Source: Chrysochromulina tobinii
Taxonomy: Eukaryota; Haptophyta; Prymnesiales; Chrysochromulinaceae
Direction: 5' to 3'
Length of the DNA: 24,690 bases
Assembly (NCBI GenBank): GCA_001275005.1
Contig: JWZX01003155.1
Location: forward strand, 1 to 24,690
In this document: positions 8,525 through 16,614 of the stretch, in pieces
How positions within the stretch are numbered: the stretch's first letter is position 1
How the letters are laid out: each line of letters starts with the position of its first letter
Position numbers and translations under genes: made by a program
Notes under the pieces: generated by a model
Seen by the model: only the letters and a program-made list of their open reading frames with translations
Databases searched by the model: none
What the model was told of the DNA's origin: nothing

Positions 8525-10142
8525 GATGGCCCTGATCGTGCCCGCGCTTCTCGCCACCCTCTCGCCCTACGCAAATTTACGGAGTGCCGGTACCGTGCGC
8601 ACTGCCGCCTCCTCCGGGAAGGCCACCGTGCTGACTTCAAAGCTGCCGCACGACCACCGCTCGGCGCAAGACGAAGCGCACGTGCACCTCAAGGGCTACA
8701 ACGCCACAGAGCTGTACAGCGGCTTCTTCGAGATTGATGCCGCTACGGGCAGCAACTCTTTCTTCATCTACTCCACTCCCGTCTCGGGCCGTACAGACGC
8801 GCCCGTGCTGCTGTGGCTCAACGGCGGGCCCGGCGCCTCCTCGCTGCTCGGCTTCTTTGACGAGCTCGGTCCGTTCGGCATCAGCGAGAAGCTGGAGATT
8901 GAGCCGCGCGCCGTCGGCTGGGCGCTAGATGCTCACCTCATCGCCATCGACAATCCGCTCGGTGTGGGGTACTCGCACACGAGCGTGCTCGAGCGGATGG
9001 CGACCAACCAGACGACCGTCGGTGACGACCTGTACGAGGCTCTGCACCAGTTCTTCCAACTCTTTCCAAACCTGCGGGCGAATGCGCTGTACGTGACTGG
9101 TGAGTCGTACGCGGGGAAATATGTGCCCGCGTGCGCGTATACGATCCACGAGCGCAACCAGCTAGTGCCCGCCGATGAGCGCATCAACCTGGCAGGCATT
9201 GCGATCGGAGATGGCGCCTTCGATCCACCGACGCAGTTCACCGGCTTCGGGCCGTTGCTCTTCAATCTCGGGCTGGCCGACACGCGCGCGGCGAAGGTGT
9301 ATGATCAGTACGACGCGCGCCTCACCGCTGCGCTTGCGGCCGGCGACCTGCTTGGCGCCTTCCGTTCGTTTGATGAGATGCTCAATGGCGACTACTGGGG
9401 CACAGATCGCACCTACTATCACAACACCACGGGCATGGGCAGCAATTACTTCAACTTCGCGCTTGAGCCGGGCGCGGCCAGCTTGACGAAGCGGGCGTAC
9501 CCCGAGTGGCTCGCGCTCCCCGAAGTCGCGGCTGCGCTGCATGTGGGCGACACGCCCTATTCCGTTTTCAACCAGACGGTCGAGGATCGGCTCATGGCGG
9601 ATTGGATGGTGGGGGTGGTGCCGTGGCTGCAAGTGCTGCTCGACAAGTATGACGTTCTCATCTACAGCGGCCAGTACGATGTGATTCTCGGGCCGCCAGG
9701 CACCGAGCGCGCGGTCGACAAGCTCGTGTGGAGTGGCGCCGCCGACTTTGGCGCGGCACCCACAGTCCAGGTCATTGATGAGCAGCGTGCGGACTTACTC
9801 GGGTATGCGCGCCAAGCGAAGTCGGCGTCGAACACCACGTTCTCGTATGTTATGCTCCGTGGATGCGGCCACATGGTGCCCACCGACCAGCCTGAGCGCG
9901 CGTACACGATGCTGCAGCGATTCCTCGTGCCCATGGCAGTCTTGCCGCCGCCCGTGCCCTCACCTCCGCCGGCGCCTGCCTCGGACGGTAACGACCTCAG
10001 CGGCGGCGCGTGGGCGATCATCGGCGCGGCTGTCACGATCGTCATTGCGGGTGCCATCGCAGCGCCCATGTACCTCGCCAGGAGGAAGTCGGTCGCTATC
10101 GGCCAGATCAACGCCGAGTCCCTCCTTCCGGCCCGTGAGTGA
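8523..10142 (+). CDS. Serine carboxypeptidase (S10 family), membrane-anchored
   Basis: 539 residues from ATG 8523. This start is chosen because it opens a signal peptide (MMALIVPALLATLSPYA), although the frame stays open further upstream. S10 landmarks are all present: the substrate-binding WLNGGPGASS, NPLGVGYSH, the nucleophile in VTGESYAGKYVP (Ser195), the Asp in IYSGQYDVI (Asp386) and the His in RGCGHMVPTDQPE (His450). The catalytic triad is therefore intact. Several N-x-S/T sites (for example YNAT, NQTT, HNTT, SNTT) fit passage through the secretory pathway. After the domain comes a Pro-rich stalk (PPPVPSPPPAPAS), then a hydrophobic segment (about 496-518) and a short basic tail, so it is predicted to be a type I membrane protein with the enzyme in the lumen, vacuole or outside. 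It removes C-terminal residues from peptides at acid pH. The closest-looking animal relative is the CPVL type. Confidence 0.92.
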   Translation: MMALIVPALLATLSPYANLRSAGTVRTAASSGKATVLTSKLPHDHRSAQDEAHVHLKGYNATELYSGFFEIDAATGSNSFFIYSTPVSGRTDAPVLLWLNGGPGASSLLGFFDELGPFGISEKLEIEPRAVGWALDAHLIAIDNPLGVGYSHTSVLERMATNQTTVGDDLYEALHQFFQLFPNLRANALYVTGESYAGKYVPACAYTIHERNQLVPADERINLAGIAIGDGAFDPPTQFTGFGPLLFNLGLADTRAAKVYDQYDARLTAALAAGDLLGAFRSFDEMLNGDYWGTDRTYYHNTTGMGSNYFNFALEPGAASLTKRAYPEWLALPEVAAALHVGDTPYSVFNQTVEDRLMADWMVGVVPWLQVLLDKYDVLIYSGQYDVILGPPGTERAVDKLVWSGAADFGAAPTVQVIDEQRADLLGYARQAKSASNTTFSYVMLRGCGHMVPTDQPERAYTMLQRFLVPMAVLPPPVPSPPPAPASDGNDLSGGAWAIIGAAVTIVIAGAIAAPMYLARRKSVAIGQINAESLLPARE

Positions 10143-10737
10143 TGTGTCTCTCAGCTGTCACAGTGGCGCGGTGGCGTGGCCCCCGCCGGCGCCCCCGCCA
10201 GTCCCCACCACTGGTTCACGTGCGTGTGTATCGTTCATATCGATATTCACATTCTGGCGAATTCATCTCGTCTCGACAGAGTGACGACGACACGGTCTCT
10301 CCTCCGCTCTCGTCTCGCGCCTCGTCGCGGTGGGGCGGGCGGCCGTGGTCATTCCAACCGGGGGTCGGATCGCAACCGGCCGAGCGGAGCCGCGGAGCGG
10401 GGAGGGCGGAGGCGCGAAGGCCGAAGCGGGGAACATGGAAGGGGACGGCGGAAGAAAACGCGCCGTCAAAACGCACGAACACTTTGACGCTGTGCATCCG
10501 CGACGCACGCAATGCGTGTCTCGATGCCAATATCACAGCACACCGTGTCTCTCAGCCGCTCGCGCCTCGCGCGGGGACAGAGGCTACAGGATGTCACGAC
10601 TCCTACTCGCGTCGGAACTGCTGTGGGTCGGGGTCGCGTCGGAACCGTTGGCGTTACGGTCCGTGGGCGACGGCGTTAGCGCGTTACAGCGTTGCGTTAC
10701 AGGCTGCTCGCGCGCTCAGCGGTGTCCAGCACACATG
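10143..10737. other. Intergenic region, no convincing gene
   Basis: This lies between the carboxypeptidase stop and the convergent methyltransferase stop. The sequence is GC-rich with short imperfect repeats, notably four GCGTTA words between about 10650 and 10702. Open frames are basic/Ser-rich, lack recognisable motifs and mostly lack ATG starts, so I do not call them. Confidence 0.55.
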
Positions 10738-11904
10738 TTAAAAGACATGGATCCCATCACAGGGCAGATGCAGTCGAGCCAGCGCCACTCTCGATAGGCT
10801 CGTCGATTGGCTCGTCGATTGCAATACGCTGAAGCGCGTCGCGTCTCGTCCCGCAACGGCCTCTAACCCAGCAGACGGGCCGAGCGGACCTCGGAGCTGC
10901 GGCAATGCATGCGGCAAGACTCCAGCGACAGCCGGGAGGCGCATGCATGTAGCATTCCCATTGGGCATGCATGCAGGCATGCATGTAGCACTCCCATTGG
11001 GCATGCGCATCGGCAAGGCCGGTAGACTCGCAGGTAGACTTGAGGGAATGCTAGCACTCAGCGAAGGGCCCAAGCGCAGCCCAGCGCTCAGCCCAGCTCC
11101 AGTGGGTCCAGCGTGGCCGACGGCGAGTGTTGCAGCTCGCGCTTGGAGCTGCGAGGCTGGCGGGCAATCCCGCGGAGGTCCTCGAGGCGCCGAGCCGAGC
11201 ACCGCCGGTAGGGCCGGTAGGGCAGGTAGCGATCGTACGGGGAGGAGCGTTGCCGTCAACGTTGAATTAATTCCGCCGATTCCGCGCGCCGCGAGCACGT
11301 CATCCCGTGCGTACAGCCGCAGCCGTCCCATGACAGCCTGCGTTGCCGGCTGCAAGTCTCCGATGATGTTACCCGCGGCAGGAGCGTTGCTCCGTCGCAC
11401 ACGAGATCCGGAGGAGCAGTACAGGATCACCACCTTGCCATCGTCAACGGCGCGGCGCAGAACGGCTTCGAGACGGCGGATGACTGCTGGGACCAGGTAG
11501 GCGTATATTACCGTCGCAGCCTTCCACTCCGGCAAGTCTCGTTCCAAGGCCGTTTGGTTCATCATGTCAAACTCGAGAGCCCTGACGAGGTGCGAGACGC
11601 CTGCGGCTTCCGCAGCGCGGCGTGTATCTTCGAGGCAGCTCGCGCGCACATCCACGCCCAGGCACTTGCAACGGCATCGGAGAGCTGCATGCACGAGCAG
11701 CCTGCCGTCTCCGCAGCCAAGATCGACCAAAAGATCGTCCCCCTTGACGGAAGCGAGATGCGTGATGACACCAAGTAGGTGCTGCTCCGTGCCGACGACT
11801 GGCGCCACTGCAACTGGTTCGTGGGCACGTGGGCTGCCTTTTCGACCGTCTAACTCAGGTACATCCACGTCGGCTGGACATCCATGTCGGCTGAGGGCTT
11901 CCAT
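10738..11904 (-). CDS. Class I SAM-dependent methyltransferase with repetitive tail
   Basis: 388 residues from ATG 11904. Motif I is clear: LLVDLGCGDGRLL (58-70), followed by CLGVDVRASC (81-90, the acidic residue that binds the SAM ribose), LEFDMM and a strand/loop ATVIYAYLVP. The preceding HLLGVITHLA helix and the following GKVVILYCSSGSRVRR are reminiscent of the FAM173/ATPSCKMT group of protein-lysine methyltransferases, but a bacterial-type small methyltransferase is equally possible. The substrate is unknown. After about residue 215 the protein becomes Pro/Leu/Ala-rich and repetitive, including two 12-residue repeats (MPNGSATCMPAC-like) encoded by a 36-bp duplication. The tail either is disordered or includes unspliced non-coding sequence; the catalytic part is complete without it. 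No targeting signal is evident. Confidence 0.75.
   Translation of the reverse strand: MEALSRHGCPADVDVPELDGRKGSPRAHEPVAVAPVVGTEQHLLGVITHLASVKGDDLLVDLGCGDGRLLVHAALRCRCKCLGVDVRASCLEDTRRAAEAAGVSHLVRALEFDMMNQTALERDLPEWKAATVIYAYLVPAVIRRLEAVLRRAVDDGKVVILYCSSGSRVRRSNAPAAGNIIGDLQPATQAVMGRLRLYARDDVLAARGIGGINSTLTATLLPVRSLPALPALPAVLGSAPRGPPRDCPPASQLQARAATLAVGHAGPTGAGLSAGLRLGPSLSASIPSSLPASLPALPMRMPNGSATCMPACMPNGNATCMRLPAVAGVLPHALPQLRGPLGPSAGLEAVAGRDATRFSVLQSTSQSTSLSRVALARLHLPCDGIHVF
10941..11006. repeat. Two-copy repeat, period 36 bp
   Basis: Copies at 10941-10970 and 10977-11006 are 30 bp each and differ at a single base. Each starts and ends with GCATGC and contains TCCCATTGGG. The period is in frame (12 codons) within the methyltransferase tail. 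The region is rich in GCATGC palindromes. Confidence 0.9.
11861..11894. repeat. Imperfect 17-bp tandem duplication
   Basis: ACATCCACGTCGGCTGG (11861-11877) is followed directly by ACATCCATGTCGGCTGA (11878-11894). The two differ at two positions. It lies near the N-terminal codons of the methyltransferase and is not a multiple of three, so its gain or loss would change which upstream ATG is in frame. Confidence 0.85.
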
Positions 11905-12308
11905 GTGTCGCGCGAAGAGGGGTCTTTTGAGCGGACTCTTTGAAACTTGCGTAGTTTGCCTTCCAAGTTTGGCAATACGGATATCGCAATGTCGACCCCC
12001 ATCCCCCGAATGGATCCCCCTTGCCCACAGGGTAGCGCGCTCGCATTTTGTGTCGGATGGTGGCGGGGTAGCTCATTGGGATTCCTTCTTGATTTGTAAA
12101 TAGGGAGGCGAGTATGTGACGCCGTGCGAAACGGCGTTCGGTCAGTTCGGTCAGCATTCGGTCAGTGTGAAGCCGGAGCGAGCACAACACTGTTTCTGGT
12201 CGCGGGGCCCTCCGCCCGCCGGCGCCACGGCGCTCGCCACGGCGCTCGCGATGGCCGAGGTGCAGTTTAGGTGCAGTCAAGCGCACTCAAGGCCGTGTTA
12301 CCCTCCCG
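11905..12308. other. Intergenic region with small repeats and a hairpin
   Basis: This lies between the two minus-strand methyltransferase genes. It contains a perfect 7-bp stem with a 5-base loop (12119-12137, ACGCCGT/ACGGCGT) and three spaced copies of TTCGGTCAG between 12137 and 12165. A 143-codon minus-strand frame overlaps it but shows no motif. The 5' region of the downstream methyltransferase is expected here. Confidence 0.5.
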
Positions 12309-12938
12309 TCAGTCATCGAAGGCGGCCAACCCGGGAATCTTCCAGCACGACACCCCGGTGCGATGTCGGCGGCCTGGGAAGGGCTCAGAGCCTGTGAGCG
12401 CCTTATCGGTGTAGGTGAGCACGGAGAAGCCCCAGGTGAGGCACGACGAGCGCTTCCCGCGCATGCACGGATTGTGCTTGGCCGGCGCGTCGTAGGGCCC
12501 GTACGTCTCCGCAATCCGGAGGAAGCCTAGCTGCTCAAGACGGCGCATCACGCAGCCGGGCCCAACAGCAATGTCGTCGATGACGACTCGCGAGGCAGGC
12601 GTGAGTGCGGCGCGCAGGTCGCCAAAGTCCTGGTGCGCGCCCGCCTCGCCGTGGTCGCCGTCGATAAACGCCAGGTCACAGTGCGAGCCGTTGCGTTTGA
12701 AGCCCTCGGCCCATGGCAAGAGAGTCTCGTGAGAGGATCCGGCGTGTACGTGGAAGCGGTGACCGAAGCGCAGCTGGAGGAGCCTGACGACGGGCTCCGA
12801 GTAGGGCCAAGCGAGCAGGTCGAAGGAATGCACCGTGAGCTCCGGGTTGGCAAGCAGCATCGCCGCAGCCGAGTGCCCGCCGTTGAGCCCCACCTCGCAG
12901 TACGTCCGCAAGCCAGGCTGGCGCACGAGCTCAATCAT
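12309..12938 (-). CDS. SAM-dependent methyltransferase domain (second frame of a broken or overlapping gene)
   Basis: 209 residues from ATG 12938. The SAM-binding motif is TYCEVGLNGGHSAAAML (12-28), with VHSFDLLAW (acidic residue of the second strand) and CDLAFIDGDHGEAG carrying an IDGDH motif of the Methyltransf_24 type. VVIDDIAVGPG follows. The substrate is unknown; related domains act on O- or N-positions of glycans and small molecules. The ATG overlaps the stop of the upstream frame as ATGA (12935-12938). In the methyltransferase frame, coding-like residues continue upstream of the ATG (YVRELQIRR), and they fit on to the end of the upstream frame (QLYATY). I therefore infer that both frames are one secretory-pathway protein whose frame is interrupted by one missing base, rather than two proteins. 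Confidence 0.72.
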   Translation of the reverse strand: MIELVRQPGLRTYCEVGLNGGHSAAAMLLANPELTVHSFDLLAWPYSEPVVRLLQLRFGHRFHVHAGSSHETLLPWAEGFKRNGSHCDLAFIDGDHGEAGAHQDFGDLRAALTPASRVVIDDIAVGPGCVMRRLEQLGFLRIAETYGPYDAPAKHNPCMRGKRSSCLTWGFSVLTYTDKALTGSEPFPGRRHRTGVSCWKIPGLAAFDD

Positions 12939-13465
12939 GCGACGGATCTGGAGTTCGCGTACGTAGCATAGAGTTGCTTGGGAGAGTGCATGAACATGAT
13001 TGCGTCCAGCAAATCCCAGAAGACGAACGTGGCCGTCACTGCCTCCTCATGGCTCTGAGGCGCAAACCGAGGCACTCCGTACGGCAGGTTGTTGTCCAGT
13101 CGACGTGTCTCGAGCTGCGCAGGCAGCGGCGCCTGGCTCTGAGCGAAGTCGCCGCTCTGCTCGCGCTCGAGACATGTGCAGTTGCGTCTCACCGGCCTGC
13201 CCTCGACGGTGCCCTTTAGGTAGGAAACTGTCGAGCCGCAGTGCACATGCTGGCTACTGCATATAAAGTCTCCGCGACACCCCTTAGAGATCCACATCCG
13301 CCGGCCGCCCTCATAGCAGCCAAAGCTCTCGCCCTTGACACAGGGCCTCTTCGACGTCAGAAGCTTAAGCTCGATGCTGCATGATGCGCCGTTCGCAGCG
13401 ACGTTGGCGACGTAAATAATCAGCATGGAAATAAGCGACTGCATTCCCGTACCCGAAGACGGCAT
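12935..13465 (-). CDS. Secreted Cys-rich N-terminal part preceding the methyltransferase
   Basis: 176 residues from ATG 13465. A signal peptide or signal anchor is visible (MQSLISMLIIYVANVAANG, starting at residue 8). It is followed by a cysteine-rich segment (about 28-97) with SFGCYEGG, MWISKGCRGDFIC and RRNCTC, resembling small extracellular DUF3011/lectin-like modules with a W-x-x-x-GCRG pattern. The last third (SHEEAVTATFVFWDLL, MHSPKQLYATY) reads like the lead-in helix of the methyltransferase that follows. The frame then ends in ANSRSVA and a TGA overlapping the next ATG. The pair would make an about 380-residue ER/Golgi enzyme. If the frame is truly interrupted, the product here is a secreted Cys-rich protein without enzyme activity. 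Confidence 0.65.
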   Translation of the reverse strand: MPSSGTGMQSLISMLIIYVANVAANGASCSIELKLLTSKRPCVKGESFGCYEGGRRMWISKGCRGDFICSSQHVHCGSTVSYLKGTVEGRPVRRNCTCLEREQSGDFAQSQAPLPAQLETRRLDNNLPYGVPRFAPQSHEEAVTATFVFWDLLDAIMFMHSPKQLYATYANSRSVA

Positions 13466-13768
13466 GTGTTTCGACGGATCTGAATTGCCTTCTTTAGAAA
13501 TTGGCGCGCAGGCACACTCCTTTGCTCTGTGCGGGGAACCCGTTACGGGATAGCTGCGGCGGCTAGTGACACTTTCACAAGTATGGCAGCAATGGCGGCC
13601 CCCAAACCCCTGCTAAGGGGGTAGGTCAGACCTACCTGACCTATCCGCTTACCGGTACCCAAACCTCCACGCTATGTAAATGCGCAAGCGGCCCTGTACA
13701 GGCCCTGTACTTCCCCCTTTTGCGGGTTGCCCTGCGCGCGAATCAACAAACAACACCGCCACCTGCGC
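13466..13768. other. Intergenic region with palindrome and tandem repeat
   Basis: This lies between the 5' end of the Cys-rich/methyltransferase gene and the 3' end of the GST gene. It contains the perfect inverted repeat GTAGGTC-A-GACCTAC (13621-13635), preceded by CCCC(N6)GGGG, and a direct repeat GGCCCTGTAC at 13690-13699 and 13701-13710. No gene is seen. Confidence 0.55.
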
Positions 13769-14728
13769 TCAGAGCTTCAGCCACGCCGCCGCTTTCTGCT
13801 TGACCAAGTTCGCATGGCCGTCGCCAAAGGCCCTGCCGCGAAGCGAGACTCACGCGCGCAGCTGAGCAGGCGGTGCGGACCTTGAGCAGCGTGCAGGCTG
13901 ACGTGCAGGCTCCGGTGGCAAGCGTCTTCGGAGCCGGCGAATCGGGTCGAGGGCTCGCGGGAGCCAAGCTCCGGCTTCGACCACAGGAGCAGCGCGCACT
14001 TGGCGAAGGCGGGGCGCTCGGCACAGCGCTGCATATATTTGACGATGTTGGGCGTGCCGGCGAGCGACGCCCGCCCGAAGAAGATAGGCACATAGTTGAG
14101 GTACGAGGCCACGGCCACGTCGGCTACCGAGAACTCGCCGCCGACGAGCCACTCGCTCTTGCCGAGGATGGATTCAAGGACAGACACAGGGCGCAGATCA
14201 GGCTTGTCCATCGACGTGCCTGACATGCCTTTGCCGAAGCAGAGGCCGTCGAGCTCGGAGTTTGCCCAAACCACCCACTTAGTATACCCTGCGCGCTCCT
14301 TTGCGTTCGCCGCCTTACCGTAAGCGTCAGCAAGGTAAAGTAGAATTGCGCCCGACTCGAAGACCTCCACACCACCGTCATCCGTGAGGAAGGGGACCTG
14401 CCCAAACGGATGGTTGCTTGGCCGCGGAGCCTTCATCGTGAGCTCGATGCCCGCTTCGTTCGCGTACCAGTTCACGAGCGGCGAGCGCGACTGTTCACAA
14501 GTGCATCAGCCGGAGGGGCGGCAAGCGGCGGTCAGCGATTGTGTGTGCAACTACTCCAGTGAATACAAGGCACCAGGACTGTTTGACGCCGATGCACACC
14601 TGGTCCGAGCCGTGTAGAACTGGACCCATGGACATGACTCCTGCGCGCGAATATATCGGCCGGAGCTGCAGTCCGACCGAGAACGCAGAGGAGGCCGCCA
14701 GACACGACGTTACCAGGAAGGTCTTCAT
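13769..14728 (-). CDS. Glutathione S-transferase, plastid-targeted, three exons
   Basis: The spliced model has exons 14728-14600, 14490-14000 and 13832-13769, with introns 14599-14491 and 13999-13833 (both GT-AG), giving 227 residues. Exon 1 encodes a presequence (MKTFLVTSCLAASSAFSVG) with an SAF motif typical of secondary red plastids, then MGPVLHGSDQ. Exon 2 continues SRSPLVNWYANEAGIEL, so the junction restores the N-terminal thioredoxin-fold strand with its Ser-rich active-site turn. It then gives FGQVPFLTDDGG with the cis-Pro and VFESGAILLYLAD, the glutathione-binding E-S pair. The C-terminal helical domain has EFSVADVAVASYL with the N-capping S/D. Exon 3 gives AFGDGHANLVKQ and ends WLKL-stop, a normal GST end, while reading through intron 2 gives only a basic tail. 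It conjugates or reduces electrophiles with glutathione, probably in the plastid. Confidence 0.88.
13833..13999 (-). other. GST intron 2
   Basis: 167 bp, beginning GTGCGC and ending GCGGCAG. It splits an AAG (Lys) codon after its second base. Splicing joins RPAFA-K to AFGDGHANLV and moves the frame to a stop at 13769. Confidence 0.85.
14491..14599 (-). other. GST intron 1
   Basis: 109 bp, phase 0, GTGTGC at the 5' end and TGAACAG at the 3' end. A possible branch site, CTGATG, lies about 20 bases before the acceptor. Read-through meets a TGA at its end. Splicing joins HGSDQ to SRSPLVNW, the expected GST continuity. Confidence 0.85.
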
Positions 14729-14849
14729 GTCCGATCACCGACGCAATCTCGCGCACCCGGCGGAGGTCAAACGGGGTCCTCCTCGGCGTGATGAGACTTC
14801 CGTGGGTAGGTCAGGTGGGGAAGCCTAAGGATGTTCGGGACGTCTTCTG

Positions 14850-14856
14850 TATAAAG
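14850..14856 (+). promoter_or_regulatory. TATA box candidate for BCKDHA
   Basis: TATAAAG lies 47-53 bp before the ATG at 14903, in the 174-bp space shared with the divergent GST gene. It is a close match to the TATA consensus in a short AT-rich patch. Confidence 0.45.
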
Positions 14857-14902
14857 TTTAGTCAAGTTTGGACGCACACCGACGACACCGACGCCGCGGT
14901 GG

Positions 14903-16240
14903 ATGCTGCTGCGCGCCGCCGCATCACGACCATCGCCGCTGCGCCGGCTACGAGTGCAGCTCGCGCGGCGCTTGAGCACCGCTGCCGTGGAGCCGGAGCC
15001 AGAAGTCGGCCACTTTGTGGGAGCGCCGACTAGCGAGCTCGTCTCTGAGCTCAAGTATTTCTATCCTTTCCGAGACGCGCTGCCTCCAGTGATGCCCACT
15101 TACAGGGTGATCGACGACGAAGGGGTACCACTCCCGGGTACCGAGCTTCCGGACCTGGATGAGGAGACGTGCGTCAAGATGATGGAGACGATGGTCAACG
15201 TCAATGAGTTTGACCGCGTCTTCAACGACGCGCAGCGGCAGGGCCGGCTCTCCTTCTACTTTACCAACCGCGGCGAAGAGGCGCAGGCGGTGGGGAGCGC
15301 GGCGGCGCTCGCGCCCACCGATTGGGTCTGGCCGCAGTACCGCGAGCTCGGCGTCATCTTCTACCGCGGCTACACGTTCGAGGAGTGTGCCAACCAGTGC
15401 TGCCACAATGAGCTCGACCAGACAAAGGGCCGGCAGCTTCCCATGCACATCGGCTCGCCGAAGCTGTCGTGCATGTACGTCAAGTCGAATCTGGGACAGC
15501 AGGTGCCCGCCGCCAACGGCGCTGCCTTCGCGATGAAGAGGCGCAAGCAGAAGGGTGTGGCGATCACGTACTTTGGCGAGGGGTGTGCCTCCGAAGGCGA
15601 CATTCCCTCGGCGCTCAACATCGCCGCGGTGCACGGTTGCCCAACGATCTTCTTTTGCAGGAACAACGGGTACGCGATCTCGACGCACACGGACGATCAG
15701 TACAAGTCCGACGGCATCGCGCCACGCGGCGTCGCCTTCGGCATCCCGTCGATCCGCGTCGATGGGAACGACATCCTCGCCGTGTACTCTGCGACCAAGG
15801 AGGCGCGGCGCATCTGTATCGAGGAGGGACGGCCAGCGATGATCGAGGGCATGTCGTACCGGATAAACTCGCACTCGACCTCGGACGACGATTCCAAGTA
15901 CCGCCGCTCCAAGGCTCCCGTCGAGGGCTTCGAGGGCGACGAGCGTGCGTACTGGGAGGCGCGCTCGCCTATCTTCCGATTCGGAAAGTACCTCATCAAC
16001 AAAGGCTGGTGGTCTGTCGAGAGGGAGGCGACGCTGCGCAAGGTGAGCCGCAAACGCGCGATCACGGCGCTCAACGACGCCGAGCTTCTTCCCAACCCGC
16101 ACGTCAAGCATCTCTTCACAGACGTGTACGACGAGTTGCCATGGATGCTCGAGCAGCAGCAGGCGGAGCTCAAGGACCACCTGAGCCGCTACCGCGAGCA
16201 CTACCCCGAGATCCCACAGAGGCAGGTCGACTCGCTCTGA
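14903..16240 (+). CDS. BCKDHA: Branched-chain 2-oxoacid dehydrogenase E1 subunit alpha, mitochondrial
   Basis: 445 residues, single exon. The N-terminus (MLLRAAASRPSPLRRLRVQLARR) is an Arg-rich, acid-free mitochondrial presequence. The body is closely similar to BCKDH E1-alpha throughout: MPTYRVIDDEG, QRQGRLSFYFTNRGEEA, the thiamin-diphosphate motif starting FGEGCASEGD (224-233) and ending NNGYAIST (254-261), and SIRVDGNDILAVYSATKEAR. The phosphorylation loop reads RINSHSTSDDDSKYR; Ser325 matches the site that BCKD kinase phosphorylates in animals, and the adjacent His324 the TPP-binding His. With E1-beta it decarboxylates the 2-oxo acids of Leu, Ile and Val and passes the acyl group to E2. 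Length and C-terminus (REHYPEI) are as usual for the family. It is preceded by a TATA box and is head-to-head with GST. Confidence 0.97.
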   Translation: MLLRAAASRPSPLRRLRVQLARRLSTAAVEPEPEVGHFVGAPTSELVSELKYFYPFRDALPPVMPTYRVIDDEGVPLPGTELPDLDEETCVKMMETMVNVNEFDRVFNDAQRQGRLSFYFTNRGEEAQAVGSAAALAPTDWVWPQYRELGVIFYRGYTFEECANQCCHNELDQTKGRQLPMHIGSPKLSCMYVKSNLGQQVPAANGAAFAMKRRKQKGVAITYFGEGCASEGDIPSALNIAAVHGCPTIFFCRNNGYAISTHTDDQYKSDGIAPRGVAFGIPSIRVDGNDILAVYSATKEARRICIEEGRPAMIEGMSYRINSHSTSDDDSKYRRSKAPVEGFEGDERAYWEARSPIFRFGKYLINKGWWSVEREATLRKVSRKRAITALNDAELLPNPHVKHLFTDVYDELPWMLEQQQAELKDHLSRYREHYPEIPQRQVDSL

Positions 16241-16614
16241 GGAGCTGCCTCGGAGGGGCTTGTCGAGTGGGCCCGGGAGCGCCGCAGCGGAGCGCGACAG
16301 GTTCGGCTGTCCCTCTCCCTGTCGAGCTGCATATCTTGCCCTCCTCTCTGCATTCGGTTGGGACTTTTTCAACTGCCAAATGGACTTGCACATCTGCAGG
16401 GCCTTGCGGTTTGCGTGGGGCTCGAGCCACCATGAGCGCCGTTGTGTTCGTTCTCAGATCAGAGTGTATGTTTACGGTTTACTAAGTACAAATACTGTGA
16501 GAGGCGAACACTCTGCCTACCGTATCTGCAGTATCGGCTCGCGAATGGTACACATCATCGAGTAAGCCTGTTGGGGGAGAGAGTCCTTGTGCCATGTGGC
16601 AGGCGACATCGGGC
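16241..16614. other. Intergenic region between convergent genes
   Basis: This holds the 3' flanks of BCKDHA (plus) and bTHX (minus). The right half is relatively AT-rich (for example TTACTAAGTACAAATACTG near 16480-16500). Open frames lack an ATG start or any motif. No gene is seen. Confidence 0.55.

Noticed and set aside
9162-9632. Minus-strand frame inside the serine carboxypeptidase
   Set aside because: It is a shadow of a gene with a complete catalytic triad, and no independent signal is seen.
10139-10741. 200-codon plus-strand frame after the carboxypeptidase
   Set aside because: It has a GTG start overlapping the carboxypeptidase stop, a low-complexity basic composition and no motif. 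It is probably 3' UTR or intergenic.
11855-12286. 143-codon minus-strand frame between the methyltransferases
   Set aside because: There is no recognisable domain, it overlaps the 5' end of the downstream gene in another frame, and its basic composition is typical of chance frames here.
12935-12938. Operon-like translational coupling (ATGA overlap)
   Set aside because: All other evidence points to a eukaryotic nuclear genome, and residues on both sides fit one protein, so a frame break is more likely than a coupled pair.
14948-16393. A 481-codon open frame antisense to BCKDHA
   Set aside because: It mirrors a highly conserved enzyme on the other strand. Long antisense frames are expected in DNA with strongly G/C-ending codons, and it has no motif of its own.
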